A DNA stretch of 40,875 bases, from contig JAJEDB010000073.1 of the NCBI GenBank assembly GCA_022821725.1, forward strand, positions 1 to 40,875, read 5' to 3'. Of the stretch, positions 1 through 9,099 are shown in pieces. The notes below the pieces were generated by a model. The model was not told the origin of the DNA. It saw only the letters and a program-made list of their open reading frames with translations, and ran no database searches. The DNA comes from Candidatus Poribacteria bacterium. Its GTDB lineage: Bacteria > Poribacteria > WGA-4E > WGA-3G. How positions within the stretch are numbered: position 1 is the first letter of the stretch; each line of letters begins with the position of its first letter. A program made the translations under genes and the position numbers.

Positions 1-137
1 GTGCAAATAGGTGCACAATAACAGTGACATAATCGGTCAGCGTTGGCTCTTTTGCCATAGGGGAATTCCTTTTTGTTTGGGATAACAATAGGAAACCCTA
101 GTTGACTGATTATGTCAATTATATTTATGCACACCCC

Positions 138-1871
138 TCAATTAGTTGCATGTTCCAGTCCTGTCAAATCACTGATGTTAGCGTTTCTTGCTTCAAGGCG
201 CGTCAAAGTTGCCATATCTGCTGTCGTGATAGGTGCACCGGATACCTTACCGAGATTGTTTTCGATCACAGCGCGGAGGTTGGGGCCGGGGATAGCCACC
301 GCAGCCTCCGCTGTAGCGTTAAAGACAACGGGCTGACCAACCCCAACAGCAGACACAGAGACGGTGTTTGTTCCCAAGTTAGTCCCCAGTGTGAACCGAC
401 TCTCTGCCTGACCGTTTGCATCGGTCGTGGCGTGTGTAACACTGAGCGTTCCATTACCTGCGGTAACAGTGAACGCAACCGAAATCCCTTCAAGGACTGA
501 CAGGTTTTCATCTCGGACTTCAATGACAAAAGGTTTGGGTAAGGATGCACCAGATACGCCTGCTTGGTTATCGCCTGAAACCTTCGAAAGTCCGGGCGTT
601 ATCAAATTAAGTGTCAGGGTAATAAGTGCCCTTCCTGTTTTTTTTACGGCTTGAAACAGAGCGAGGTTCTTGCCGTTGGAGTCTTTGATTAGGTATACAG
701 CACCCGGCCTAGTGGGGGTCCATTGAAGCTGATGAGAAGGAAGACGTTTCCAAAATCTTGCCGTGCCATCGCCCCACACCGGATACAATAAAATATCCGC
801 CTCGGTAAGGTTAATGAAGGCAATCATCGTATGAGAACCGGTAACTCTTGGATCATTTAGATTGTGCAAAAAGCTCGGATCATACGGTCTCAAGTCCATC
901 CACTTACCCTCACCATCGCTGTTTGGGTTGCGGAATTTTTCATACGTTTCAACTAACTCTTGAGATGGTTGAAACGTTGGAGCATCCTGTGGATTAAACC
1001 CTTGAAGATGCGGCAGATCAAGGCGAACGGCGGGGGGCGTATATCGCCATTGGGTATCGCCGTAGATTTCCATGAGCAATGCCGCAAGCCCTGGATCATA
1101 CGCTTTGAGTGCCGACCGCGTATTGCCATAGTTGTTAAAGCTGCTCCCTCTGCCCTTTGGGTAAAACCAAGCGTGTGTCCCTTCTGCCCAGTATTCCCAA
1201 CTGTTTGAAGCAGCATAAGTGCCTTGCCACAACCCGTTTGCCATTGCCGTATCATACGCGCTCTGGAGTCGGTTATCAAATGTCGGATCAACGACAGTCA
1301 GTCCGAACCGGTGCACGACATGACCGAGTTCGTGGATTAGAATACTGCGTGTGCGGGCTGTAAGCACATTTTCTTCGCCGGTGGTGGGTGTCGGATGCCC
1401 CACAGCTGCTGTCCCGCCCTCACCCCGTATATTGTATACAAGAAAATCGACGTGATTGGGACTGAATTCAGGGATGTCTGATAGCACTTCGTTATGAGCC
1501 ATTATCACAAAATGCACTTTTTTTTGCACAAAAGCGTTTATCAGGTCCTGGCGGTTGCCAATCATCTGTCGAATTAGCCACGCGGTTTCTTTTAAGGCGT
1601 AGGGGTTTACCTTCGTTGATCCCAACACGGGAAATCCGTCCACATCAATCCACTGTTGGTAGAACGGATCCAGTTCAAACGCATCACGGACAGAACGCGG
1701 CGGAGGAATGGGGTCGGGGATAGTTACAACTTGTGCGGTTGCTGTCAACTGGAGCGCACCGACGGTGAGATAGATTGTCAGCGATACAAGGTAAAATAAG
1801 AAAGATGGCTTTTGTCTAAGGAGGAAATAATCTACATCTCGGAGTGACTGAAGTAGAGCGAACTGATTCAT
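138..1871 (-). CDS. Secreted zinc metallopeptidase-like protein with Ig-like domain, truncated before LRR region
   Basis: The 577-residue protein starts with an ATG behind GGAGAG. A hydrophobic segment at about residues 22-46 is a probable signal peptide or anchor. The motif HELGH (His180, Glu181, His184) followed by WEYWAEG (Glu230) is the HExxH...E zinc-binding arrangement of gluzincin-like peptidases. Residues about 440-520 look like a bacterial Ig-like domain of the Big_1 type. The last 40 residues match the N-terminal cap of poribacterial leucine-rich-repeat proteins, as in the LRR protein at 32069-33283 of this window. The chain stops right after LEHATN, where an LRR would continue, so the repeat domain has been lost by a frameshift or deletion. 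Substrate unknown; extracellular action is inferred from the leader. Confidence 0.8.
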   Translation of the reverse strand: MNQFALLQSLRDVDYFLLRQKPSFLFYLVSLTIYLTVGALQLTATAQVVTIPDPIPPPRSVRDAFELDPFYQQWIDVDGFPVLGSTKVNPYALKETAWLIRQMIGNRQDLINAFVQKKVHFVIMAHNEVLSDIPEFSPNHVDFLVYNIRGEGGTAAVGHPTPTTGEENVLTARTRSILIHELGHVVHRFGLTVVDPTFDNRLQSAYDTAMANGLWQGTYAASNSWEYWAEGTHAWFYPKGRGSSFNNYGNTRSALKAYDPGLAALLMEIYGDTQWRYTPPAVRLDLPHLQGFNPQDAPTFQPSQELVETYEKFRNPNSDGEGKWMDLRPYDPSFLHNLNDPRVTGSHTMIAFINLTEADILLYPVWGDGTARFWKRLPSHQLQWTPTRPGAVYLIKDSNGKNLALFQAVKKTGRALITLTLNLITPGLSKVSGDNQAGVSGASLPKPFVIEVRDENLSVLEGISVAFTVTAGNGTLSVTHATTDANGQAESRFTLGTNLGTNTVSVSAVGVGQPVVFNATAEAAVAIPGPNLRAVIENNLGKVSGAPITTADMATLTRLEARNANISDLTGLEHATN

Positions 1872-1924
1872 TGGTTCTCTCCAATTAAGGATAGGTTGAT
1901 GGTGTTAGCTTCGGTTTTCTGAAC

Positions 1925-2195
1925 TTATATCAGACCACGATTCAATACAATCTGGGGCATGTCCCGATCTGCTAATGCAAGCATGATAACCGATCGCAGG
2001 ATACTTCTCACCTGTTCTAATAAAGAGGTTGAAAGATCTAAATCGATCCGCTTTATAACCCCTTCAAGCTCCTTAACTAGCTCGTCAAGAATGTTATTAG
2101 AGACATCCCTTTTGCTTTGAAAATAGAGATAAAACGCACCTCTAGCGATACCAGCTCGCTGGATGATACCCCTTTTACAGATTAAAGAGTCGGCT
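1925..2195 (-). pseudogene. TetR/AcrR-family regulator remnant
   Basis: No normal start exists, but one minus-strand frame carries a recognition-helix sequence typical of TetR regulators (AGIARGAFYLYFQSKRDV) followed by a helical continuation and a stop at 1925-1927. The segment that should precede it is degenerate and a stop codon (TAA) lies just upstream. A complete TetR protein is about 190-200 residues; only about 90 codons remain. I infer a decayed regulator; the gene it controlled cannot be told. Confidence 0.6.
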
Positions 2196-2846
2196 TCTCC
2201 AGCTCCTTAGTAACTAGGTTCTGTTGACATTTCAGCATAGCCAGATAACAGAGCGGCATAAATCGGTTCGCTGACCGGGAAATCCGAGAACAGAACCCGA
2301 GTTTTGAAGAAAAAACTCGGGTTCCGGACACTTTCCCATTGATTTAGCGTTTCTCGCAGCAGCAAAATCAAAACGTCAACACGCCCTAGCATAAGACCTT
2401 AATAGTATTCAATTGCATAAATGGAAAACCCTTCCACCTTCCCATTCCCCGTCCAAGGGGAGCGACAGGCAACACCTAGCGGTGAAGTGGACTCCTGCCG
2501 CAGGAAGGATTACTGGGTTGATAAGCATAAACTGTGCCAATACTTGATCGAATGGGGGCGAGACTGAGAGAACCCTTGATAGGCTTGGCTTTGAAGGATA
2601 TAGACAGGCAGATAGCGTGATAGTGGATGGGCTGAAAGTTTCCCAAAATAGGAGAGTTAAGATGGATTAAGTGGGAGGAATGTTGGAAGAAACCCTGTAA
2701 TTACGCGGGATTCTGGCGATTTTTCTCAAAACGACACGTTTTTTCATTTTGAGAAAATTGAGAAGGGGCTACGGGGACATGATTCCACTTCCCTGTCAGC
2801 ACGTCTCACGTAGGGGCAAATTGGTTTCAAGCCGACCTTGGGGATC
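2196..2846. other. Intergenic stretch without convincing gene
   Basis: No frame here has a convincing start, ribosome binding site or recognisable domain. A 61-codon minus-strand frame ends at 2207 but has no family resemblance I can name. The only structure is the inverted repeat noted at 2721-2757. Confidence 0.4.
2721..2757. repeat. Perfect 11-bp inverted repeat
   Basis: TTTTCTCAAAA (2721-2731) is repeated as its exact complement TTTTGAGAAAA (2747-2757) with a 15-nt loop. It lies 90 bp beyond the 3' end of the sigma-54 activator gene and could serve as its terminator or as a protein-binding site. The AT-rich stem makes a strong intrinsic terminator unlikely. Confidence 0.45.
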
Positions 2847-5042
2847 TTAATCGGAGGTGCGGAGTTGATACAACTTCAATTTCCGATAAAGGGTCGATTG
2901 GGCCATCTTCAATGCTTGGGCGGCCTTCGCGACATTATTGTCCATCACCTTGAGTGCATGAGCCAACGTTTGACGTTCTACCTCTTCGAGCGGTAGGATT
3001 TCCGTTGAGTCAGGGAAAAATAAGATAGGTTGGGAAGAACCCATCGACAGAATCTGTGGGGGTAGGTTGCTCGATTGTAACGTCTCTGTGGTCTCAAGCA
3101 GAACAGCGCGTTCAATGATGTTTTCCAGTTCGCGCACGTTGCCGGGAAAGTCATATTGCATCAATAATTCCAACGCATCGGCAGAAATCGCTTTTATGGA
3201 TTTCGTCGCCTTCTCAGCGTATTTTTTTAGAAAATAGTTCGCCAAGAGTGGAATATCTTCGCGCCGGTCACTAAGGGGAGGAACGACGATGGGGAAAGTG
3301 TTGATTCGATAGAACAAATCCGCTCGGAAAGTGCCTGCTTCTACCGCCGCTTCTAAATCCTGATTTGTCGCTGTTAACACACGGATGTCAACTGGGATAT
3401 TGGTTGTACCCCCGACGCGCTGGATCTGCCGCTCTTGGAGGACACGCAACAATTTCGCTTGCAGCGCCCATTGCAGTTCACCAATTTCATCAAAAAAGAT
3501 AGTCCCTCCAGACGCCTGTTCAAATTTGCCGATTCGTTGCGTTGTGGCACCGGTGAAAGCACCCTGTTCATGCCCGAACAACTCGCTTTCAATCAGTGTT
3601 TCAGGTATAGCAGCACAATTGACTGTAACGAACGGACCCGCCCTTCGAGGACTATTAAGGTGAATCGCGTTTGCGACCAATTCTTTACCAGTCCCACTTT
3701 CTCCTGAAATTAACACGGTTATATCACTTTCAGACGCCCGTTGCATCAACGCAAATATCTGCTGCATGCTTTGGCTTTTGCTTACAATTTTAGAAAAGGA
3801 GTGGCTCGTTTCAACTTCGGCGTGTAAAACGTCACGAACAACACACACACAGGCTATAACCTCCTGATTTCCATCAAATAAAGGGATAGCATTAACCTTG
3901 ATGTGAATTCCCTCCGGCTGTTTCTCATTGCGTACAAAAAACTCCTCATCCCTTATTGCCTTACCCTGGAAGAGATATGCAGACAGCAACTGATCTACTG
4001 GAACCCGTGTTTCTTTGTCAGGATAAAAAATTCCGTGCGGTTCAAACCATTTACTGGGGAATGTATACGGGGTATCCGAACCGAAAATCTGTTGTATACT
4101 TGGATTGGTGAATAATACTTGACCCATTGAACCGAGTATTACGATACCATCATACACACTATCAAGAATGGTCTCCATCAGTTGGGTTTGATAGCGCAAC
4201 TCCCTGACGGATTGGCTTAATTGCCCCTCCATCGTTTTATACTTGGTGCTATCGTGGAAAGTTATAACGATGCTAGTGAGGTTTTCGTTCTTGTCTTTGA
4301 CGGGTGTAATGTTATAGTCAACAGGGATTTCTTGACCAGATTTCGCAATGAGGTAAGTGTTGTAGCCTACTTCGGCAGCAGAAAACAATCCCTCGGTGGT
4401 AACAGATCCTTCTTGGAGCACCTCTATCAAAGACATGTCTTTTTTACGCTTCCCTGTGTTTCCAACATAAATATCAAGAATATCCGTTACGTGCTTTCCA
4501 TAACCTTCTTTCATTTCCCAACCTGTCAAGGCTTCGGCAACCGAATTCATAAATGTTATCAATCCCTTGTTGTCCGCGGTAATCACGGCATTGCTGATAC
4601 CGCTGAGAATCGTAGCAAGGTGCTGTTTATGTACTTCGGATTCTTTTTCCAGCCTATGCTTAGATAAAACACTTTCAATGGTCAGGTATAATCGCCTTTT
4701 TCCATAGGGTTGAGGGATATACTCAAGTGGGGTAGTTATCTCTGCTCGTTTTAATAAATCTTTTTTCCTCAAGAAAACGTCGTTTGGATAATTGACCAGA
4801 TATATGGTCGGAATGTCTAGGAAGTGACGTATACGTTCGGCAGCCTCTATGCCGTTTACTTCCCCTTCAAGCTCTATATTGATGAAGACTACATCAGGAG
4901 GCATTTCGGTCGCTTTTTCAACCGCTTCTGCTCCGGTTGGAACCACAGCACAAACAGTATATTCTAGCTCTTTGAGGCGGCTTTCAACGTTTTCAGCAAC
5001 AGACTCCTTGTCTTCAACAATCAAGATGTTTATGTTTTCCAT
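2847..5042 (-). CDS. Sigma-54-dependent transcriptional activator with degenerate receiver and PAS domains
   Basis: The 731-residue protein has four parts: a receiver-like domain (1-120), two PAS-like domains (about 140-270 and 285-405), a sigma-54 AAA+ domain (about 415-655) and a Fis-type helix-turn-helix (about 692-727). The AAA+ motifs are complete: Walker A GESGTGKE at 447-454, the sigma-54 contact loop GAFTGA at 494-499 and Walker B GGTIFFDEIG at 512-521. It should therefore remodel RNA polymerase-sigma-54. The receiver keeps the acidic pair E10-D11, but the phospho-acceptor aspartate is Asn55, the conserved Thr/Ser is Val83 and the conserved Lys is Gln111. Phosphorylation by a histidine kinase is thus unlikely and control probably runs through the PAS domains. 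No kinase gene or clear -24/-12 promoter lies beside it. Confidence 0.93.
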   Translation of the reverse strand: MENINILIVEDKESVAENVESRLKELEYTVCAVVPTGAEAVEKATEMPPDVVFINIELEGEVNGIEAAERIRHFLDIPTIYLVNYPNDVFLRKKDLLKRAEITTPLEYIPQPYGKRRLYLTIESVLSKHRLEKESEVHKQHLATILSGISNAVITADNKGLITFMNSVAEALTGWEMKEGYGKHVTDILDIYVGNTGKRKKDMSLIEVLQEGSVTTEGLFSAAEVGYNTYLIAKSGQEIPVDYNITPVKDKNENLTSIVITFHDSTKYKTMEGQLSQSVRELRYQTQLMETILDSVYDGIVILGSMGQVLFTNPSIQQIFGSDTPYTFPSKWFEPHGIFYPDKETRVPVDQLLSAYLFQGKAIRDEEFFVRNEKQPEGIHIKVNAIPLFDGNQEVIACVCVVRDVLHAEVETSHSFSKIVSKSQSMQQIFALMQRASESDITVLISGESGTGKELVANAIHLNSPRRAGPFVTVNCAAIPETLIESELFGHEQGAFTGATTQRIGKFEQASGGTIFFDEIGELQWALQAKLLRVLQERQIQRVGGTTNIPVDIRVLTATNQDLEAAVEAGTFRADLFYRINTFPIVVPPLSDRREDIPLLANYFLKKYAEKATKSIKAISADALELLMQYDFPGNVRELENIIERAVLLETTETLQSSNLPPQILSMGSSQPILFFPDSTEILPLEEVERQTLAHALKVMDNNVAKAAQALKMAQSTLYRKLKLYQLRTSD

Positions 5043-5065
5043 TGTTTTCCTTAAGGTTGACTGTT

Positions 5066-5085
5066 CCCAAGCATAAATACTTGGG
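5066..5085. repeat. Imperfect hairpin beside tnpB remnant, possible IS200/IS605 end
   Basis: CCCAAG...CTTGGG forms an 8-bp stem with one mismatch and a short loop. It lies downstream of the TnpB remnant on the minus strand, where IS200/IS605-family elements carry a subterminal hairpin, and 24 bp upstream of the sigma-54 activator start. It could instead be a terminator or a leader hairpin of that gene. Confidence 0.35.
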
Positions 5086-5153
5086 AGGCTTATGATAGAC
5101 TAAACAGTAACTGTTGCCCTGTGCTATTTTCCTCGTTCACTATGCTTGCACGA

Positions 5154-5363
5154 CTAAAACAGCCAGCGTCTTACAGCACTACACAGGCTTTTTTTCTCCG
5201 TGTGGCCCACGGCGAGGGGGCTAAGATTTATTGTAGCATTAAGTCCTCTGTCTTGTGTATGACTACATGCGCTACAGTTGTAGGTTCTATCGGATAATTG
5301 TGAGTTGCTCTCCCTCGCACCGCAGTGGCTACACAGTTTGCTCGACAATATTGTAAATCTCAA
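5154..5363 (-). pseudogene. tnpB: TnpB C-terminal zinc-ribbon remnant (IS200/IS605 family)
   Basis: The frame encodes CSHCGARESNSQLSDRTYNC followed by CSACSHTQDRGLNATINL. This is the four-cysteine zinc ribbon plus the DRGLNAxINL end of the RuvC-like domain in TnpB, the RNA-guided nuclease of IS200/IS605 elements. A full TnpB has 370-450 residues; only about 69 codons remain, without an N-terminal part or ATG. The catalytic Asp and Glu of the upstream RuvC motifs are gone. The plus strand upstream holds no tnpA. It is a dead insertion-sequence fragment at the border of the replication block. Confidence 0.85.
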
Positions 5364-5582
5364 AAGCTACATCTCTCTCTATCTTATCAGATGTCGGGTT
5401 CGGCGTCTATGTTGTTCCCGGTTATTGCGTTGCGCCTCCGCTGTGCCTCAAATGGTAGTTTTCAGGGTGGTCGGGCGGTTGCTCAAAAGATTTGGAACTT
5501 CTGCCTAGCGATGGTCGTTACCTTGAGCAGTCTCACAAGGTCTCATGAGACAATCCACGACAATCACATGGAGGGGGAACTG

Positions 5583-5999
5583 ATGGAAACTGATGGAGGT
5601 TGGATAAGTATCTCGCAAGCTTCGCGGCTGTATCAGAAAGATAGAAAATGGGTATCAAATCAAATCAATGCCTACAATCTGGACACACGGAAGGTAGGAA
5701 ACCAGAAACAGTTACGGTTAACAGATCTCATTCAGCACCGGGGCGAACCGCCTGGTAACGGGACAAGTCCCAATGAGAATCCCACTCAAAAGTCCGAGAC
5801 AGTCCCAGATGAGGTCTCACATGAAGTCCCACAGCTTGAAACAGAGATCCGTTACCTCAAAGAGCGGGTCGCATTCCTCGAGGCAGATATAGCAGAGCGA
5901 AAGGAACGGGAGGTATGGCTACGTGGACAGGTCGCTCTGCCTCCTCCTGAGCGTATTGGCTGGTTTGCGCGTCTGGTGGGTTGGACTCGAAACACTTGA
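5583..5999 (+). CDS. HTH / coiled-coil protein with amphipathic C-terminal tail
   Basis: I start at the ATG at 5583 because GAGGGG lies 6 nt upstream; the open frame further upstream has no coding character. The 138-residue product begins with a helix-turn-helix of the excisionase/MerR type (SISQASRLYQKDRKWVSNQI). A Pro/Ser-rich linker follows, then a charged coiled coil of about 35 residues, and it ends in a short aromatic, basic tail (RIGWFARLVGWTRNT). Two further genes here (23649-24062 and 26069-26446) and a fragment (14028-14183) share the same architecture without close sequence identity. The gene points towards the origin-like repeats at 6131-6191. A role in plasmid maintenance or copy control, possibly at the membrane through the tail, is inference. 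Confidence 0.75.
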   Translation: METDGGWISISQASRLYQKDRKWVSNQINAYNLDTRKVGNQKQLRLTDLIQHRGEPPGNGTSPNENPTQKSETVPDEVSHEVPQLETEIRYLKERVAFLEADIAERKEREVWLRGQVALPPPERIGWFARLVGWTRNT

Positions 6000-6023
6000 C
6001 AGGTCGGCGGTGTGTGTTTTTTC

Positions 6024-6088
6024 CGTTAGGCACATAGGGCAAGCCGTTAGGCAATTTGCCCCGTTGCCTAACCCTTACCCTTTAGTTT
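6024..6088. repeat. GTTAGGCA repeats and inverted repeats at end of replication block
   Basis: GTTAGGCA occurs at 6024-6031 and GTTAGGCAA at 6046-6054, and the complement TTGCCTAAC follows at 6064-6072, giving a 9-bp inverted repeat with a 9-nt loop. Next to it AACCCTT and AAGGGTT form a second inverted pair. This dense symmetry suits a termination or regulatory site between the convergent HTH/coiled-coil and Rep-like genes. Confidence 0.5.
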
Positions 6089-6130
6089 AAGGGTTTATAG
6101 TTTGTCCGGAGACAAAATCCAGTGTCCATA

Positions 6131-6191
6131 CGGGTTTGCGCCGAAAAAGTATAACTTGCTTGTGCAGATTTATAACTTGCTTGTGCAGATT
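6131..6191. repeat. Tandem 21-bp iteron-like pair beside CGGCGCAAACCCG core (locus 1)
   Basis: A 21-bp unit beginning TATAACTTGC and ending GTGCAGATT occurs twice head to tail without mismatch (6150-6170 and 6171-6191). On the opposite strand it is followed after about 6 nt by CGGCGCAAACCCG (6131-6143). The same core with a different tandem pair occurs at 22818-22856 and 22966-23003, with a diverged relative at 26919-26965. Its place at the end of the replication genes suggests an origin or partition site, but no protein binding can be shown from sequence. Confidence 0.55.
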
Positions 6192-6203
6192 TTGCCTTGC
6201 CGA

Positions 6204-7847
6204 TTAACGTTTTGGTCTCTGAATGGCACGGTGCAGATTGATGTGTTCAGATGAAGGCAGAATCTGATAGCCTTCCGCTTGTGGAATAATTCTGATGATT
6301 TCTCTCTGTTCTAGCTCGTCCCATGCTTGCAGCGCGTCCTTGTGATACTTAGCCTTGTTGGTCTTGTTCAGGTTCACGCCGGGGTAACAAGCCCGTGTGA
6401 GTTCATCAAAACTTAGCACAGGATATGCGCTGGCTTCGGCTCTGTACACTCGGTCTAACACCTTGACGGCAGCGGGGTCGTAAATATCCTTAGCCCCTTT
6501 GCCCTTGTCGTTCAAGATGGCCCGGTGTGTTTCAGGGTGCAACAATACCCCTCGCTCATCTCGTGCGCTGTCAGGGTCTGGCATTGTCGGGTCAATCAAG
6601 TTGTTCTTTGGATTGCGTCCATACCGATTGAAAATCCAACAGGCTGCAAGGTAGGCGTTTAATTGCGATGGAGATACCTGCCCTAAAAGCCTGATAATTG
6701 ACTTAATCACCAGCATCCCACCTTTGTCGTCGGATGGGAATTGCACATCAAAGATGATGTTAAACCCCCTGTTTGCCCCGTCCATCGGCTCATTCCACGC
6801 GCGGATGGGTCTGAATCGTCCAGGACCACCCACAGGGTCGATATAGGGGATGCGTATCTGGTCTAATAAGTGAATGCCCTTTACCACCCTATCAATGTCT
6901 CGTTTCTGAATCCTTTTCGTTTCAGGGTGCAAATCTTCGACAAGTTCACCAAGTGATTTTTTGAAAACTCTTTTGTGCTGATTTGGGTTTAGCATCATTA
7001 CGCCTTCAAAGAACAATCTCACTGCCATAGAAACTTGCTGCCGTCCTTGTGTTTGTAGGGGTATCCCTTGCAAGACTTCAAGGGGTAGGATTTCGGGCAA
7101 ATGCTGTTTAACCTCCAGTGTGGGCAGCATCAACTGAGCGGCAGGCGGGGGGCTTGTGGCAATCTCTGTTTCTGCAGATTCCACAAAAAAATCCCTAACC
7201 CTTGCTGCGGACTTCATTGGCAAGGTCGATGCGGGGCGTTTTCGCTCATTCTCGTTGTCGATGTGCTTTGCGGTCCGCTCTTGTAGCCATGCCCTGACCA
7301 GTGGGTCTAAGGGGTGTATTAAGTCTGAATCCAACTCGTACTCTCTTAGCCACTCTTGATGTAGCCATTCTATCATCGTCTCGCTGTTCGGCATCCCAGC
7401 AGTGGATAACAGGTAATCTGCAATTACCGGGAAGTCTGTCGCGCGGAGATGCCGAATTTTCGGCTCTGCGGTCCAATGCTCGTCTATCTCATTGAAATAT
7501 TCATCGGGAATATCGCCAACCCGTGCGTCGGGGTTTTTCTCAACGAACTCTTCCAATTTTTTGCCAAAGGCGTCGCTCCTTTCGCGCAGTTTCTGTATTT
7601 CACGCTCAAGCGAAACTACCCGAAGTGTGTTGCCGTCAACGATGACCACTTCATCGCGATATTGCTTTCTTAGAGGAATTGGTAGATCGCCAGGGATGAA
7701 CGCTTTTGAAATCGAGCGTGTGCAATCCCGTATTTCCTCAAAAGTAGGGATGGGCGGCTCGCCTTTATTGTTTTGATGCCTCCAAACGGATTTTGTCACT
7801 TTCCGTAGAATATCGTCTGAACGATCAAAAGATGATGTCTGGGTCAT
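6204..7847 (-). CDS. Putative replication (Rep-like) protein
   Basis: I place the start at 7847, where GAGGAG precedes the ATG by 5 nt; this start overlaps the end of the helicase gene by 23 nt, indicating translational coupling. The 547-residue product has no motif I recognise with confidence. The N-terminal half is hydrophilic and partly proline-rich. The C-terminal part (for example FDELTRACYPGVNLNKTNKA, then a helical segment ending in QILPSSEHINLHRAIQ) has the feel of winged-helix domains of plasmid or phage replication proteins. Position at the 3' end of a primase-helicase operon and next to iteron-like repeats supports a replication role, which remains inference. Confidence 0.6.
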   Translation of the reverse strand: MTQTSSFDRSDDILRKVTKSVWRHQNNKGEPPIPTFEEIRDCTRSISKAFIPGDLPIPLRKQYRDEVVIVDGNTLRVVSLEREIQKLRERSDAFGKKLEEFVEKNPDARVGDIPDEYFNEIDEHWTAEPKIRHLRATDFPVIADYLLSTAGMPNSETMIEWLHQEWLREYELDSDLIHPLDPLVRAWLQERTAKHIDNENERKRPASTLPMKSAARVRDFFVESAETEIATSPPPAAQLMLPTLEVKQHLPEILPLEVLQGIPLQTQGRQQVSMAVRLFFEGVMMLNPNQHKRVFKKSLGELVEDLHPETKRIQKRDIDRVVKGIHLLDQIRIPYIDPVGGPGRFRPIRAWNEPMDGANRGFNIIFDVQFPSDDKGGMLVIKSIIRLLGQVSPSQLNAYLAACWIFNRYGRNPKNNLIDPTMPDPDSARDERGVLLHPETHRAILNDKGKGAKDIYDPAAVKVLDRVYRAEASAYPVLSFDELTRACYPGVNLNKTNKAKYHKDALQAWDELEQREIIRIIPQAEGYQILPSSEHINLHRAIQRPKR

Positions 7848-9099
7848 CGGTCTCCTCGTTGTCGTCGGTCTCTGATTCATCGGTCTCGGTCTCCTTTCGT
7901 GTGGGTGTGCTGTTGTTGCTCTCGTAAGTTTCGTTAGCCGCTTGCTGTGCTGCTTCCAGTGTCGTTTTTCCAGTATGCTCAAGCCAACCGTAATCCCCGC
8001 GTATCACCGGGATTTCCTCTTTCGCGGTCGGGGCGTAATTTCCCTTGATCCCCTTGATTGCCAGATACCACTTTCGCGGCTTATTGACTGTTCTATTGCC
8101 GTCCTTTTCCTTTTCACGTTCGCCTTCCTCGTTCTCATTGAGATCGAACCTGTCGAGGGTGAACAGGCTTCTCACTGCACCTTCCCACGCGGCGGCGCCT
8201 GAGTATCCGGAGCGGCGGGCTTCTGTGCTTTTGGGTAGATGCGCGCTGATAAGCACTGCGGTTTGGGTGTCCTCTCCCCACGCTGCCCACCAATTGATGA
8301 AAGCGTAGGCTTCGGCTTTGCTGTTTTCGTCGCCATAGAAGCCTGCCGAGAGCGGATCAATGATGAGGAGTTTTGCCTTCCGCGCCTTGCAGATTTTTTG
8401 TAACTGGCGCGCGGCATCGGTGGCTTGGCTGCGGGTCTGGATATGCTTGCCTAAGTCGGGCGCCCAGACGGGACCGTGTTGACGCATGGGAACGGGGTGA
8501 AAATGAGAAAGGATTTTGTGTTGCCTGCTTTCAGCAAAAGCGAACCTGCCAAAAATGTAGTGAATGCGACGATTAATCTCATCGAGGTTGTCTTCGTAGC
8601 TGGCGTAGACAACGGGGCTTGGCTTGGTATAATCCAAATCGTTAATCTGTGGTTGCAAAAAATAGTGGTAAGGCGTCATTGCTTGGATTTTTTCCTTCGT
8701 CAATGCGCTGTCGTTAAACCCTGCGGTCAATAGACATGCTATCTGTAGCAACAAATAACTTTTTCCAAAGCCTCCCTGCCCTGTGCAGAGTGTCACTTCG
8801 GCTGAGGGCAATAGCGGATAGAGCAGCCAATTTCTATCCTCAAGGGTGCGGTCTTTCAAGGACTCGACCTCAATCTGTGGTCTATTGACGATTCGGTCCA
8901 ATGTCTTAATGCCGTCTATCAACACCTGCCTATCTCGTGTAACTTTCGCCTTGCCCTCCGCATCCTCAGGTAACGATATTGCCAAGTCGCGCTGTAGTTG
9001 TGCTGCCATTTCTCTCTGCACATCTTTTGACACGTCTTGTTCAATAGATTCCAATGTTTCAGGATTTAGGATGTTATCAATGTTGATTTCAATTGCCAT
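7825..9099 (-). CDS. RepA-like replicative helicase (AAA_25 / RecA-fold ATPase)
   Basis: The 424-residue protein carries Walker A GQGGFGKS at 107-114 and a Walker B-type strand KLLIIDPLSAGF at about 243-254, followed by the AHLPKS sensor segment. This layout is typical of the hexameric RepA helicase family of RSF1010-type plasmids and related phage ATPases. The N-terminal 90 residues are helical and may contact the primase or Rep-like protein. The C-terminus is acidic and rich in Thr/Glu/Asp. Its start overlaps the primase-like gene by 11 nt and its end overlaps the Rep-like gene, so the three are probably one transcript. Function: ATP-driven DNA unwinding during replication of the element, inferred from family. 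Confidence 0.85.
   Translation of the reverse strand: MAIEINIDNILNPETLESIEQDVSKDVQREMAAQLQRDLAISLPEDAEGKAKVTRDRQVLIDGIKTLDRIVNRPQIEVESLKDRTLEDRNWLLYPLLPSAEVTLCTGQGGFGKSYLLLQIACLLTAGFNDSALTKEKIQAMTPYHYFLQPQINDLDYTKPSPVVYASYEDNLDEINRRIHYIFGRFAFAESRQHKILSHFHPVPMRQHGPVWAPDLGKHIQTRSQATDAARQLQKICKARKAKLLIIDPLSAGFYGDENSKAEAYAFINWWAAWGEDTQTAVLISAHLPKSTEARRSGYSGAAAWEGAVRSLFTLDRFDLNENEEGEREKEKDGNRTVNKPRKWYLAIKGIKGNYAPTAKEEIPVIRGDYGWLEHTGKTTLEAAQQAANETYESNNSTPTRKETETDESETDDNEETDDPDIIF

Noticed and set aside
5325..5582. N-terminal extension of the HTH/coiled-coil protein
   Set aside because: The region is the antisense of the TnpB remnant and low-complexity sequence; a good ribosome site stands before the ATG at 5583.
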